From the NCBI GenBank assembly GCA_902583575.1, contig CACHWY010000001.1, positions 86,001 through 150,000 on the forward strand: a stretch of 64,000 nt of DNA, given 5' to 3'. This document shows, in pieces, positions 47,788 to 56,566 of this stretch. The position numbers and the translations under genes were made by a program. Position 1 is the stretch's first letter, and each line of letters starts with the position of its first letter. This DNA comes from an uncultured SAR86 cluster bacterium (GTDB lineage: Bacteria > Pseudomonadota > Gammaproteobacteria > Magnimaribacterales > D2472). The notes under the pieces were generated by a model. That model made no database searches. It was not told where the DNA came from and worked only from the letters and a program-made list of their open reading frames with translations.

Positions 47788-48276
47788 ATGAATGTAGAAG
47801 AATATAGAAATATTATCGAACCTGTTGTAAATAGGAATAATTGTATTCTATGGGGTATTGAGATATTAAGAGGAAAAAGAAGAACAACCTTAAGAGTATT
47901 TATTGATTCAAAAGAAGGTGTTGATATCAATGATTGTGAAAATGTTTCGAAAGATCTTAATTACGAACCTATATTAGATACTACTTTAGGTGAAGATTAT
48001 GTATTAGAAGTTTCAACACCTGGAGTTGATAGAAAATTCTTTAATATTAGCCAATTAAATGATTACATAGGAATGGAATTAGAATTCAAAACTAGAGAAT
48101 TAATAGAAGGAAAAAGAAAATTTTCTGGAACATTATCAGAGTGCGATGATTTATGTTTTTCAATTAAAAGTATAAATCAACCAAATATAATGAAATTTAA
48201 ATTTACAGATATAGATTTATGCAAACTTAAACCAAACTATAATGACCTAATAAAGGAATATAATCATGCAAAGTAA
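47788..48276 (+). CDS. rimP: Ribosome maturation factor RimP
   Basis: Needed for late 30S assembly. MNVEEYRNIIEPVVNRNNC starts the family-like N-terminal domain, followed by WGIEILRGKRRTTLRVFIDS, VDINDCENVSKDL and the signature VLEVSTPGVDR. The open frame extends to a GTG at 47758, but that overlaps the terminator hairpin; the ATG at 47788 matches the family (162 residues; E. coli 150). There is no clear Shine-Dalgarno. It overlaps nusA by 11 bases. Confidence 0.95.
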   Translation: MNVEEYRNIIEPVVNRNNCILWGIEILRGKRRTTLRVFIDSKEGVDINDCENVSKDLNYEPILDTTLGEDYVLEVSTPGVDRKFFNISQLNDYIGMELEFKTRELIEGKRKFSGTLSECDDLCFSIKSINQPNIMKFKFTDIDLCKLKPNYNDLIKEYNHAK

Positions 48277-49726
48277 TGAAATTTTAGCAGTTGTAGATTC
48301 AGTCTCTACAGAGAAAGGGTTGGAAAAAGATGTTATTTTTAGTGCAATTGAGGTTGCAATAGCTTCTGCATCTCAAAGACATTTCCATGAAGATGCTGAC
48401 TTATTTGTAGAAATTAATAGAGAAACGGGCGAATATGCAACCTATAGAAACTGGATTGTTTTTGAAAAAGAAGATGATGAATTTCATCATGAGACTCACA
48501 TATCAAAAGAGGAATCAAATCTTGAAATCGGTGAAATTTATACAAAAGTTCAAGAAAATATAACATTTGGTAGGATAGAGACCCAGGCCGCTAGACAGGT
48601 TATGCTTCAAAAAGTAAGAGAAGCTGAAAGAGAAAAGATCGTTGAGCAATTCAGATCGCAAAATAATAAGCTTGTATCCGGTTCTGTCAAAAGAGTAACC
48701 AGGGATAATATTATTGTAGATATAACTCATGAGGCAGAGGCCTTATTACCAAGAGATAAATTAATGCCTGGAGAAATATACAAAATCAATGACAGGATAA
48801 GAGCAGTTCTTCAGATTGTTGAAGTCGAAGGAAGAGGCCCTCAATTAATGCTCAATCGTTCATGCCCTGAAATGGTAACAGAGTTATTTAGTATAGAGGT
48901 TCCAGAGATAAATGAAGATGTAATTGAGATAAGAGGCGTTGCTAGAGATTCAGGATCTAGATCAAAAATTGCAGTTAAGACAAATGATGGAAGGATAGAC
49001 CCTGTTGGGGCATGTGTCGGTATGAGAGGCTCTAGAGTGCAGGCGGTATCTTCAGAGCTTGGTAATGAGAGAATAGATATAATAATTTACGATGATAATC
49101 CTGCTCAGCTAGTTATAAATGCTTTATCACCAGCAAAAGTTGAATCAATTGTTATGGATGAAGAGTCTCGATCTATGGATATAGCTGTAAATGAAGACAA
49201 TCTAGCCTTAGCTATAGGGTCAAGAGGTCAAAATATTCGTTTGGCATCAAAATTAGTTGGATGGGATTTAAATATTATTAGCAATGAAGAAGCTGAAGCA
49301 AAAGTTAAGGTTGATGAAACAGAGTTTCTAGCAAAGATTATCGATAGTTTGGATATCAAAGATGATATTGCTGAAAAAATAATTAGTGTTGGAATGAAAT
49401 CTTTTGATGAGATTGCCTATGCTGACGATAAGTTATTTAAAGATTTTATTGAATCAGATGATGAGATAAATAGAATTAAGTCTGCTTCAGAGGATGCAGC
49501 ACTTCTAGATGCAATGGGCGCAGTCACAGAAGAGGAAGATAATATTGAATCTCTAACAGATTTAAATTTAGAAGAAGAAAATATTCAAAAGTTATCAAAA
49601 CAAGGTATAAAAAATAAAGATGATTTAGCAGAGCTATCTATAGATGAGCTTCAAGATATTATTGATATCAATGAAGATGACGCATCTAAAATGATTATGA
49701 AAGCTAGAGAACATTGGTTTAATTAA
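48266..49726 (+). CDS. nusA: Transcription termination/antitermination factor NusA
   Basis: Binds RNA polymerase and controls pausing, termination and antitermination. The N-terminal polymerase-binding domain is followed by S1 (VSGSVKRVTRDNIIVDI), KH1/KH2 with DPVGACVGMRGSRVQAVSSE and LAIGSRGQNIRLASKL, and two acidic C-terminal repeats (about 345-415 and 425-486). Length 486 (E. coli 495). AAGGAA lies upstream of the ATG inside rimP. Part of rimP-nusA-infB. Confidence 0.97.
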   Translation: MQSNEILAVVDSVSTEKGLEKDVIFSAIEVAIASASQRHFHEDADLFVEINRETGEYATYRNWIVFEKEDDEFHHETHISKEESNLEIGEIYTKVQENITFGRIETQAARQVMLQKVREAEREKIVEQFRSQNNKLVSGSVKRVTRDNIIVDITHEAEALLPRDKLMPGEIYKINDRIRAVLQIVEVEGRGPQLMLNRSCPEMVTELFSIEVPEINEDVIEIRGVARDSGSRSKIAVKTNDGRIDPVGACVGMRGSRVQAVSSELGNERIDIIIYDDNPAQLVINALSPAKVESIVMDEESRSMDIAVNEDNLALAIGSRGQNIRLASKLVGWDLNIISNEEAEAKVKVDETEFLAKIIDSLDIKDDIAEKIISVGMKSFDEIAYADDKLFKDFIESDDEINRIKSASEDAALLDAMGAVTEEEDNIESLTDLNLEEENIQKLSKQGIKNKDDLAELSIDELQDIIDINEDDASKMIMKAREHWFN

Positions 49727-49739
49727 AAAGGAAATTATT

Positions 49740-52007
49740 TTGGCAATAACAGTAAAAGATTTCGCAAAAACATTAAAGATTTCTGATAAAGCTCTTATAG
49801 AGCGAATGCAAAAAGCTGGCCTAAGCCATAAAAAAAACTCTGATGAAGTAACTGCATCTGACAAACAAGCACTTTTAAAATTTTTAAAAGGTTCTAAACC
49901 CTCATCTTCTAAATCTGTTACTTCAGAGTCAGGTGTCAAAGTTACTTCTAAAGGAAAATCATCACCTGTTAGCACAACAACTAAGAGCTATTCAGATAAT
50001 ATTGAAGCAAAAAGAGCAGCAGCATCTGAGCAATTAAAAGAACAGCAAACAAAAAGAGAAGAACAATTAAAAGCTGCAGCAAAACAAAAACAAGAACAAA
50101 GAAAGAAACAATTTGAAAAAGTTAAAAACAAATCATCTGAAGAATCTATTGATGTCAAAGATCAGCTCTCAAGTGCTGTTAAGGCTTATAAGAAAAGAGA
50201 AGGTGCTGTTTTTGATGATACAAAACACCAATTCGAAGCCCCTATAGATTTTATAAAAAAAGATATCGAAGTACCAGATAACATTCAAGTTGGCGAGCTT
50301 GCAAAATTAATGGCGGTAAAGGGTGGTGAGGTTGTTAGGAATTTAATGAGTTTAGGCGTTGTTGCAACCATTAATGATTTTATTGATCAAGAAACTGCAA
50401 TTTTAGTTGTAGAAGAAATTGGACATAATGGCGTTGCAATTAAAGAAGAAAATATTGAAGATGATTTAGCAAATTTAATTAAATATAACGATGAACAAAA
50501 AACAAGACCAGCCGTTATAACTGTTATGGGGCATGTTGATCATGGGAAAACTACTTTATTAGATTTTATAAGAAATACTAAAGTAGTTGATGGAGAAGCT
50601 GGAGGAATAACTCAACATATAGGAGCATATGAAGTTGACACCTCAAAAGGAAAGCTAACTTTTATTGATACACCGGGTCATGCTGCTTTTTCTTCTATGC
50701 GAGCTAGAGGAGCTAATACGACTGATATTGTTGTTTTAGTTGTAGCAGCTAATGATGGAATAAAGCCACAGACAGAAGAAGCAATTAATCATGCTAAAGC
50801 TGCAAATGTATCTATTGTTGTAGCAATAAATAAAATAGATATAGAGGGTGCAGATATTGATAAAGTTAAAGGAGATCTTGCTGCAAAAGATTTAACGCCT
50901 GATGATTGGGGTGGAAATATTCAAATGGTACCAATTTCAGCTCTTAAAGGAGATGGCGTTGATGATCTGCTTGAAAGAATTGCACTTGAAGCTGAAATTT
51001 TAGAATTAAAAGCTCACTATGATGGGGCGGCTCAGGGGGTCGTTATAGAATCTGAATTAGATAGATTTAGAGGATCAGTTGCAACCCTTTTAATACAAAA
51101 CGGAACACTTAAAGTAGGCGATTTAGTAGTATCAGGCAATGTAATGGGAAAAATTAAAAGTATAGTTGATAGTGATGGAAAGAAAATTAAACAAGCTATT
51201 CCATCTGCAGCAGTTGAAGTGCTTGGCTTAAATTCAGTCCCAAATGCAGGAGATCAATTTCAAGTAGTTAAAAATGATAAACAAGCAAGAGAAATAGCTG
51301 ACTATAGGGTTTCTAAAGAAAAAGAAAAGAAATTACTCAAACAAAAAGATGAATCAGTAGGAGATTTATTTGAAACGTTAGGCCAGGAAGGTAAAAAAGT
51401 TCTAAATGTAATTATAAAGACTGATGTTGCTGGAACATGTGAAGCGATTAATAGCGCATTAAATAATTTAGATAGTGAAAAAGCTAAAGTCAAGATTGTA
51501 TCAAGTGGGGTTGGTGGTATAACTGAGTCTGATGCAAATTTGGCCACAGCAGTTGATTCAATTATCCTAGGCTTTAACGTTAGAGCAGATAACACTGCTA
51601 AAAAGATTATTGAGAGTGAATCTATATCCCTAAGCTATCACAGTATTATTTATGAATTACTTGATGATGTTAAAGCAAGAATGAGTGGATTACTTGACCC
51701 TATTATAAAAGAAGAGATTATTGGGACTGCAGAGGTTCTAGAGGTTTTCAATTCTCCAAAATTTGGTCAAGTTGCAGGTTGCTCAGTATTTGAAGGCAGT
51801 GTATCTAGGAATAAACCTGTAAGAGTGCTTAGAGATGATATCGTAATTTTTGAAGGTGAATTAAATTCACTAAGGCGTTTTAAAGAAGATGTAAACGAAG
51901 TTAAGAATGGGAATGAGTGTGGTATGGGAATAAAGAATTATAAAGATATTAAACCTGGGGATAAGATAGAGGTATTTGATAGAAAAGAAGAATCCCAAGA
52001 GATATAA
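49740..52007 (+). CDS. infB: Translation initiation factor IF-2
   Basis: GTPase that places initiator tRNA on the ribosome. The N-terminal domain MAITVKDFAKTLKISDKALI is followed by a Lys/Gln/Glu-rich linker, a second N-terminal fold near 180-240, the G domain with GHVDHGKTTLLD, DTPGHAAFSSMRARG and NKID, and C-terminal domains ending in GDKIEVFDRKEE. Length 755, shorter than the 890 of E. coli because of the linker. The start is TTG at 49740, supported by AAGGAA six bases upstream. Confidence 0.97.
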   Translation: MAITVKDFAKTLKISDKALIERMQKAGLSHKKNSDEVTASDKQALLKFLKGSKPSSSKSVTSESGVKVTSKGKSSPVSTTTKSYSDNIEAKRAAASEQLKEQQTKREEQLKAAAKQKQEQRKKQFEKVKNKSSEESIDVKDQLSSAVKAYKKREGAVFDDTKHQFEAPIDFIKKDIEVPDNIQVGELAKLMAVKGGEVVRNLMSLGVVATINDFIDQETAILVVEEIGHNGVAIKEENIEDDLANLIKYNDEQKTRPAVITVMGHVDHGKTTLLDFIRNTKVVDGEAGGITQHIGAYEVDTSKGKLTFIDTPGHAAFSSMRARGANTTDIVVLVVAANDGIKPQTEEAINHAKAANVSIVVAINKIDIEGADIDKVKGDLAAKDLTPDDWGGNIQMVPISALKGDGVDDLLERIALEAEILELKAHYDGAAQGVVIESELDRFRGSVATLLIQNGTLKVGDLVVSGNVMGKIKSIVDSDGKKIKQAIPSAAVEVLGLNSVPNAGDQFQVVKNDKQAREIADYRVSKEKEKKLLKQKDESVGDLFETLGQEGKKVLNVIIKTDVAGTCEAINSALNNLDSEKAKVKIVSSGVGGITESDANLATAVDSIILGFNVRADNTAKKIIESESISLSYHSIIYELLDDVKARMSGLLDPIIKEEIIGTAEVLEVFNSPKFGQVAGCSVFEGSVSRNKPVRVLRDDIVIFEGELNSLRRFKEDVNEVKNGNECGMGIKNYKDIKPGDKIEVFDRKEESQEI

Positions 52008-52012
52008 AATTT

Positions 52013-52360
52013 ATGACATCAAATAGATCTGATAAGGTTGCTGATTTATTAAAAAAAGAAATTTCATTAATAATAACAAATGAAATTAAAGATATTAGAT
52101 TACAAAACATTAATATTACTGCTGTAAAAGTATCAGATGACATTGGCATTGCAACTGTTTTTTATACAGTTATAGGTGAATCAATTCATAAAGAAGAAAG
52201 CAAAATAGATGAAAAAATTCTTGAGAAATTTTCAGGCATGGTTAGATCAAACCTAGCTAGAAAAATTAAGATTAGAAGAGTTCCAAAAATTAAATTTAGA
52301 TTTGATGAGAGTATTGAATATTCTGAAAATATTGAAAAGCTATTAAAAAATTTAAAATAA
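52013..52360 (+). CDS. rbfA: Ribosome-binding factor A
   Basis: Small KH-like protein for 30S maturation and cold adaptation. The N-terminal SDKVADLLKKEISLIITNEI and the C-terminal RKIKIRRVPKIKFRFDESI are characteristic. Length 115. It lies five bases after infB, and its stop overlaps the truB start by one base (TAATG). Confidence 0.95.
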   Translation: MTSNRSDKVADLLKKEISLIITNEIKDIRLQNINITAVKVSDDIGIATVFYTVIGESIHKEESKIDEKILEKFSGMVRSNLARKIKIRRVPKIKFRFDESIEYSENIEKLLKNLK

Positions 52361-53199
52361 TGGATGGATTTATCCTAATTAATAAAGAAATAGGCGAGAC
52401 TTCAAATAATGTTGTCCAAAAGGCAAAGAAAGCACTTAAAGCAAAAAAAGTTGGGCACTTAGGTACACTGGATCCAATCGCGGAAGGGTTATTAATTTTA
52501 GCAGTAAATAAAGCAACAAAATTTTCAAGCTATTTTCTTGAATCTGATAAATCTTATGAAGTTAAAGTTGAATTAGGCAAATCTACTGATACCGATGATT
52601 CATCTGGAAAAATTATTTTTGAGTCTAATGTCGAGCTTTCTGAAAAAATAATACGTGAAAGTTTATTTTCATTTATTGGTGAATCTGAACAGATCCCGCC
52701 ATTCTTTTCTGCATTAAAATATCAAGGAAAACCTTTATATAAATATGCTAGAGAAGGTCAGTTCATAAAGAAACCAGCAAGAAAGATACTTATTAAAGAA
52801 ATAAATGATTACAAATACAGTAATAAGGTATGCTCATTTACAGTTTATTGCACAAAAGGAACCTATATTAGATCGCTTGCTAGAGATTTGGGAGAGAAAC
52901 TTAAGTGTGGAGCCCATATGATAGCCCTTAAAAGGATTAGACAACATAATTTTAAATTATCTGATGCAGTAAATATTTTAGAAATATCTAAAGAAAAAAT
53001 AGTACCCATTGAAGCAGCCTTTAATAATTTTAAAAAAATTATTATTAATTCTGAAGATGCTAAAAAATTTATCAATGGGGTTAAAAATATTTATAACGAT
53101 AATCCTGATAATTTATATAAAATTTCCAACAACGAGGGTATTTTTTTAGGAATTGGCCAAATTAAGAATAAGAACTTAAGGCACAAACAACTTGTTTAA
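52360..53199 (+). CDS. truB: tRNA pseudouridine(55) synthase
   Basis: Makes the universal pseudouridine in the T loop. The catalytic Asp38 is in KVGHLGTLDPIAEGLL, with ATKFSSYFLESDKSYEV, IPPFFSALKYQGKPLYKYAR and GTYIRSLARDLGEKL following. Length 279, with a shortened C-terminal domain relative to E. coli (314). Start codon overlaps the rbfA stop. Confidence 0.96.
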   Translation: MDGFILINKEIGETSNNVVQKAKKALKAKKVGHLGTLDPIAEGLLILAVNKATKFSSYFLESDKSYEVKVELGKSTDTDDSSGKIIFESNVELSEKIIRESLFSFIGESEQIPPFFSALKYQGKPLYKYAREGQFIKKPARKILIKEINDYKYSNKVCSFTVYCTKGTYIRSLARDLGEKLKCGAHMIALKRIRQHNFKLSDAVNILEISKEKIVPIEAAFNNFKKIIINSEDAKKFINGVKNIYNDNPDNLYKISNNEGIFLGIGQIKNKNLRHKQLV

Positions 53200-53212
53200 T
53201 ATTCCAATAAGT

Positions 53213-53218
53213 TATAAT
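53213..53218 (+). promoter_or_regulatory. -10 element of rpsO
   Basis: A perfect TATAAT in the short truB-rpsO gap. The best -35 (TTGTTT, 53192-53197) is 15 bases away and weak. Transcription would begin near 53225, or slightly upstream, at the leader hairpin. Confidence 0.5.
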
Positions 53219-53221
53219 ATG

Positions 53222-53247
53222 CCTCGGCTTACTTTAGTAATGCGAGG
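53222..53247 (+). promoter_or_regulatory. rpsO leader hairpin
   Basis: CCTCG (53222-53226) pairs with CGAGG (53243-53247), with a nested TTAC/GTAA stem and TTTA loop. It lies just after the -10 and before the ribosome-binding site. S15 represses its own mRNA through a structured leader in E. coli; this hairpin is a candidate for such control, or for 5' end stability. Confidence 0.4.
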
Positions 53248-53284
53248 TTAGCAAATTCATTTAATGCATTACAAGGATATAAAA

Positions 53285-53554
53285 ATGGCATTATTAACTG
53301 AAGAAAAGGCAAATATAGTTAGTCAATATAAGAGAAATGAAGGTGACACTGGATCACCTGAAGTGCAAATAGCGCTTTTAACAGAAAATATTAATAAACT
53401 TCAAAATCATTTTAAAAATCATAATAAAGATCATCATTCCAGAACTGGTCTAATAAGAATGGTTAATCTTAGAAGAAAACTTTTAGCATATCTAAAAAGG
53501 AAAAACTCAGAAAGTTATAACGAGCTAGTTAAAAAGCTTAATCTAAGAGGATAA
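53285..53554 (+). CDS. rpsO: 30S ribosomal protein S15
   Basis: Primary 16S rRNA binding protein of the 30S platform. It starts [20 protein letters not shown] after Met and contains [16 protein letters not shown] and [19 protein letters not shown]. An upstream in-frame ATG (53264) exists, but the ATG at 53285 follows AAGGAT at correct spacing and gives exactly 89 residues, the usual length. Confidence 0.97.
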   Translation: MALLTEEKANIVSQYKRNEGDTGSPEVQIALLTENINKLQNHFKNHNKDHHSRTGLIRMVNLRRKLLAYLKRKNSESYNELVKKLNLRG

Positions 53555-53581
53555 AAATTATCAAATATAAAAAGGAAAATC

Positions 53582-55678
53582 GTGGAAAATAATAAATTAG
53601 AATCTACAAGTGTAGAGTTTGGGTATGGAAATCAACAAGTAAAAATCGAAACAAATAAAATTGCAAGACAAGCAACAGCTGCAGTGGTGGTAACAATAGG
53701 TGACTTAGTAGTTTTAACTACCGTTGTTGCAAAAAAGGAAGCAGACCCAGGAAAAGATTTCTTTCCTCTAGCAGTCTTCTATCAAGAGAAATTTTATTCT
53801 ACTGGTAGGATTCCGGGCGGCTTTTTTAAAAGAGAAGCTAGGCCAACAGAAAGAGAAACATTAACCTCAAGGTTAATAGACAGACCAATTAGACCGATGT
53901 TCCCAGAAACTTTTAAAAATGAGGTTCAAATATTTAGTACTGTCATGTCTTCTGACAAGACGCAAAACCCAGATATCGCTGCAATGATAGGAGCATCTGC
54001 TGCATTAACTATTTCAGGAGTGCCTTTTGATGGCCCAATGGGAGCAGCTAGAGTTGGATTTATTGATGGAGAATATATTTTAAATCCATCATTTGAAGAA
54101 TTGGATAATTCTTATTTAGATATGGTCGTAGCTGGAACTGATGAAGCTGTTCTTATGGTAGAGTCTGAAGCAAAAGAATTAAATGAAGACCTTATGCTAG
54201 GTGCAGTTCTTTTTGGTCACCAAGAAATGAAAGCTGTTATCAACGCGTGCAATGAATTAAAAAATAAAGCTGGAAAAGAAGAGTGGACTATTGAAGAGGA
54301 TGAAAATGTTACTAACTATTATTCTGATGTTGAAAGCAAATATAAAGATGAAATAACTGAAGCTTTTACAATATCTAATAAGTCAGATCGCAATGAAGCT
54401 CTAGCTACTATTAAAGCTAAAATAGTTGAAGATTATTCAGATCTAGATGAATTTGAACTTGGCAGAGTTTTAAGTTCATTTAAAGAATTAGAAAAAAATA
54501 TTGTAAGAGGCAATATATTAAATAATATGCCCAGAATAGACGGAAGAGATTTGGATACAGTAAGACCTATTTTTGTTGAAACAGACGTTCTTCCAAGCGC
54601 ACATGGATCAGCATTATTTACAAGAGGAGAGACTCAAGCTGTTGTTGTTGCAACTCTTGGCTCTTCTAGAGATGCACAAAGAATTGAAGCAATCGAAGGC
54701 GAGGGCTCAGATAATTTTATGCTTCATTATAATTTTCCAGCATATAGTGTTGGTGAGATTGGTATGCCAATGGGTCCAAAAAGGCGTGAGATCGGACATG
54801 GTAATTTAGCAAAAAGAGCAATTAAAGCTGTATTACCAGATGTCGATGAATTTGGTTATACCATGAGAGTTGTTTCAGAAATTACAGAGTCTAATGGTTC
54901 AAGCTCAATGGCTTCAGTTTGCGGTACATCTTTATCATTAATGGATGCTGGAGTTCCCCTTTCAAGTCCAGTTGCTGGTATAGCTATGGGACTTATTAAA
55001 GAAGGCGATGACTTTGCAGTTCTAACTGATATCTTAGGGGATGAAGATCATTTAGGCGATATGGACTTCAAGGTTGCTGGAACTGAATCTGGTATAACTG
55101 CTCTCCAAATGGATATTAAAATTAAAGGTATAAATGAATCAATTATGGAAACTGCATTAGCAAAAGCTAAAAATGCAAGAAGTCATATATTGGGCATAAT
55201 GAATAAAGTAATTTCATCAGCTAAAGATTTATCTGAAAATGCCCCAGCTATGAAAACATTCATGGTTGATAAAGATAAAATTAAAGAGATTATTGGTAAA
55301 GGCGGCGCTGTAATAAAAGGAATGCAAGAAAAAACAGGAGCAACCGTTGATGTAAATGATGATGGTGTTGTTTCTGTATTTGGTCAAAATCAGTCATCAA
55401 TGAAAGAATGCTTGGCTATTATTGAGGAAATTTTAGAAGAACCTGAATTAAATAAGGTATACAAAGGCAAAGTTGTTAAAATTGTAGAATTTGGTGCTTT
55501 TGTAAATATACTTCCAGGAAAAGATGGTCTTTTACATATTTCAGAGATCTCTGATGAAAGAACTGAGAACGTTAGCGATGTCTTAGAAGAAGATCAAGAG
55601 ATTGATGTTAAATTAATTGGGTTTGATAGAGGTAAAATGAAACTTTCTATGAAAGCATTATCTAATAAAAACGATTAA
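53582..55678 (+). CDS. pnp: Polyribonucleotide nucleotidyltransferase (PNPase)
   Basis: Phosphorolytic 3' to 5' exoribonuclease of the RNA degradosome. Two RNase PH domains ([20 protein letters not shown] in the first; [13 protein letters not shown] in the second) flank a helical domain, followed by KH ([18 protein letters not shown]) and S1 ([20 protein letters not shown]). Length 698. The start is GTG at 53582 with an AAAAGG site upstream. It follows rpsO, as in E. coli. Confidence 0.97.
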   Translation: MENNKLESTSVEFGYGNQQVKIETNKIARQATAAVVVTIGDLVVLTTVVAKKEADPGKDFFPLAVFYQEKFYSTGRIPGGFFKREARPTERETLTSRLIDRPIRPMFPETFKNEVQIFSTVMSSDKTQNPDIAAMIGASAALTISGVPFDGPMGAARVGFIDGEYILNPSFEELDNSYLDMVVAGTDEAVLMVESEAKELNEDLMLGAVLFGHQEMKAVINACNELKNKAGKEEWTIEEDENVTNYYSDVESKYKDEITEAFTISNKSDRNEALATIKAKIVEDYSDLDEFELGRVLSSFKELEKNIVRGNILNNMPRIDGRDLDTVRPIFVETDVLPSAHGSALFTRGETQAVVVATLGSSRDAQRIEAIEGEGSDNFMLHYNFPAYSVGEIGMPMGPKRREIGHGNLAKRAIKAVLPDVDEFGYTMRVVSEITESNGSSSMASVCGTSLSLMDAGVPLSSPVAGIAMGLIKEGDDFAVLTDILGDEDHLGDMDFKVAGTESGITALQMDIKIKGINESIMETALAKAKNARSHILGIMNKVISSAKDLSENAPAMKTFMVDKDKIKEIIGKGGAVIKGMQEKTGATVDVNDDGVVSVFGQNQSSMKECLAIIEEILEEPELNKVYKGKVVKIVEFGAFVNILPGKDGLLHISEISDERTENVSDVLEEDQEIDVKLIGFDRGKMKLSMKALSNKND

Positions 55679-55763
55679 TTTGTATAAAAAATACCTATAA
55701 AATCTTTATTATTCTATAAAATTGTAAATGTCAAATATTGTGTCATAAGAATTTGATTCTTTT

Positions 55764-55769
55764 TATAAT
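55764..55769 (+). promoter_or_regulatory. -10 element upstream of the first small membrane protein
   Basis: A perfect TATAAT in the 145-base gap after pnp; transcription would begin near 55776 with a leader of nearly 50 bases. The -35 region (TGTCAT near 55741) is weak. The rest of the gap, 55679-55763, is AT-rich with no clear terminator for pnp. Confidence 0.4.
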
Positions 55770-55823
55770 TTATGTTCTCATGTGCCTGCAAAACATAAAA
55801 AAAACCTATAGGGGGAAATAATT

Positions 55824-56039
55824 ATGGATAATGCATGGAAGATGATAAATGACTTAGTTAGCAATCTAACTAGTGTTATTGTTGGGATTCTAGGTCTTGG
55901 AATTGTTGGAGCTTTGGCTTTCGGCGATGTTCTAGGGCTTGACGTGATTGGTAATATAACAGCATTAGTTGAGGAATTAGCTACTGGTGGTGTTGTAGGA
56001 CTACTCGTGTTAGCAGTCTTAATGAGTCTTGTTAAGTAA
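55824..56039 (+). CDS. Small two-helix membrane protein, unknown function
   Basis: A 71-residue protein I do not recognise. An amphipathic N-terminus (MDNAWKMINDLVSNLTS) is followed by a glycine-rich hydrophobic helix (residues about 18-34), a linker with DVIGNITALVEELA and a second hydrophobic helix (about 54-69) ending LVK. An unusually strong GGGGG ribosome-binding site lies at 55811-55815. G+C is about 42 percent, clearly above the neighbours, which with the ribosome-binding site suggests high expression. A perfect terminator follows. It looks related to the next gene. A coat-protein-like or membrane-packing role is only speculation. Confidence 0.8.
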   Translation: MDNAWKMINDLVSNLTSVIVGILGLGIVGALAFGDVLGLDVIGNITALVEELATGGVVGLLVLAVLMSLVK

Positions 56040-56055
56040 TTTAACTTAATAGCAT

Positions 56056-56091
56056 GATTAGGAAGGGGTAAAATCCTTCCTAATCTTTTTT
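56056..56091 (+). terminator. Strong intrinsic terminator between two small membrane proteins
   Basis: An 11-base perfect stem, GATTAGGAAGG (56056-56066) and CCTTCCTAATC (56075-56085), with an eight-base loop, is followed by six T. It is the clearest terminator in the window. Confidence 0.92.
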
Positions 56092-56101
56092 ATTTACACA
56101 T

Positions 56102-56338
56102 ATGAATTTTAAAGTCACACTTACATCAATAACTAACTTTTTAAACAAAGTAACTCAATTATTAATTCCGTTAGTTGTGGTATCTTTATTGCTAGGAATC
56201 ATTTTTGGACCTGAAACAGCTTTCGTTGGTGATGTATACAAAAATGTTTCAGATATTTTAGCAATGCTTGGAGAGGATGCTCTTTTAGTTTTAATTTCAG
56301 TTTTAATAATTCTTACATATATTAGAAAGAGCGATTAA
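56102..56338 (+). CDS. Second small two-helix membrane protein, unknown function
   Basis: A 78-residue protein with the same plan as the one at 55824: polar N-terminal helix (SITNFLNKVTQ), hydrophobic helix (residues about 20-36) ending IIFG, a linker with GDVYKNVSDILAML, and a second hydrophobic helix (about 58-73) ending YIRKSD. Shared positions with its neighbour include N..T, FG, DV..N and L..L before helix 2, so a diverged duplicate is likely. It starts 10 bases after the terminator T-run with no Shine-Dalgarno or room for a promoter, so it may depend on read-through. Composition is ordinary for the genome. Confidence 0.7.
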   Translation: MNFKVTLTSITNFLNKVTQLLIPLVVVSLLLGIIFGPETAFVGDVYKNVSDILAMLGEDALLVLISVLIILTYIRKSD

Positions 56339-56438
56339 GTCTAATAATAAGATTTAATCCTATCACCCGCCTTCAATAATTTATTAATTATATATAACAA
56401 CCGTTATTTATTTTTTAAATTTTATTTTAAAAAAAATA

Positions 56439-56515
56439 TGGTGGCTATGGGTGGAATTGAACCACCGACCCCAGCGTTATGAGTGCTGTGCTCTAACCAT
56501 CTGAGCTACATAGCC
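56439..56515 (-). tRNA. Elongator tRNA-Met (anticodon CAT)
   Basis: A 77-base gene with encoded CCA. The acceptor GGCTATG/CATAGCC pairs fully, and the sequence resembles the E. coli elongator tRNA-Met (GGCTACGTAGCTCAG...). The anticodon loop is CTCATAA. The first bases and anticodon stem do not match the tRNA-Ile that is modified to lysidine. A run of eight T on the - strand follows the tRNA within a few bases and may end transcription. Confidence 0.93.
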
Positions 56516-56524
56516 AATCGTTGA

Positions 56525-56552
56525 ATGATAATCTTAAAATTAGAAGAGTCAA
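56525..56552 (-). promoter_or_regulatory. Promoter of tRNA-Met
   Basis: On the - strand TTGACT (56552-56547) and TATCAT (56530-56525) are 16 bases apart, each 5 of 6 to consensus. The start would fall near 56518, three bases before the tRNA. It lies between the ychF stop and the tRNA, so the tRNA need not depend on the ychF operon. Confidence 0.6.
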
Positions 56553-56566
56553 TAATTTTTAATTTT

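Noticed and set aside
55770-55798. Hairpin TTATGTT/AACATAA in the leader of the first small membrane protein
   Set aside because: The 5' arm overlaps the predicted transcription start, the stem is AT-rich and the loop is long; too weak to list.
56339-56438. Additional gene or att-like site beside tRNA-Met
   Set aside because: The 100 bases are AT-rich without an ORF or a repeat of the tRNA 3' end; no integrase is nearby.
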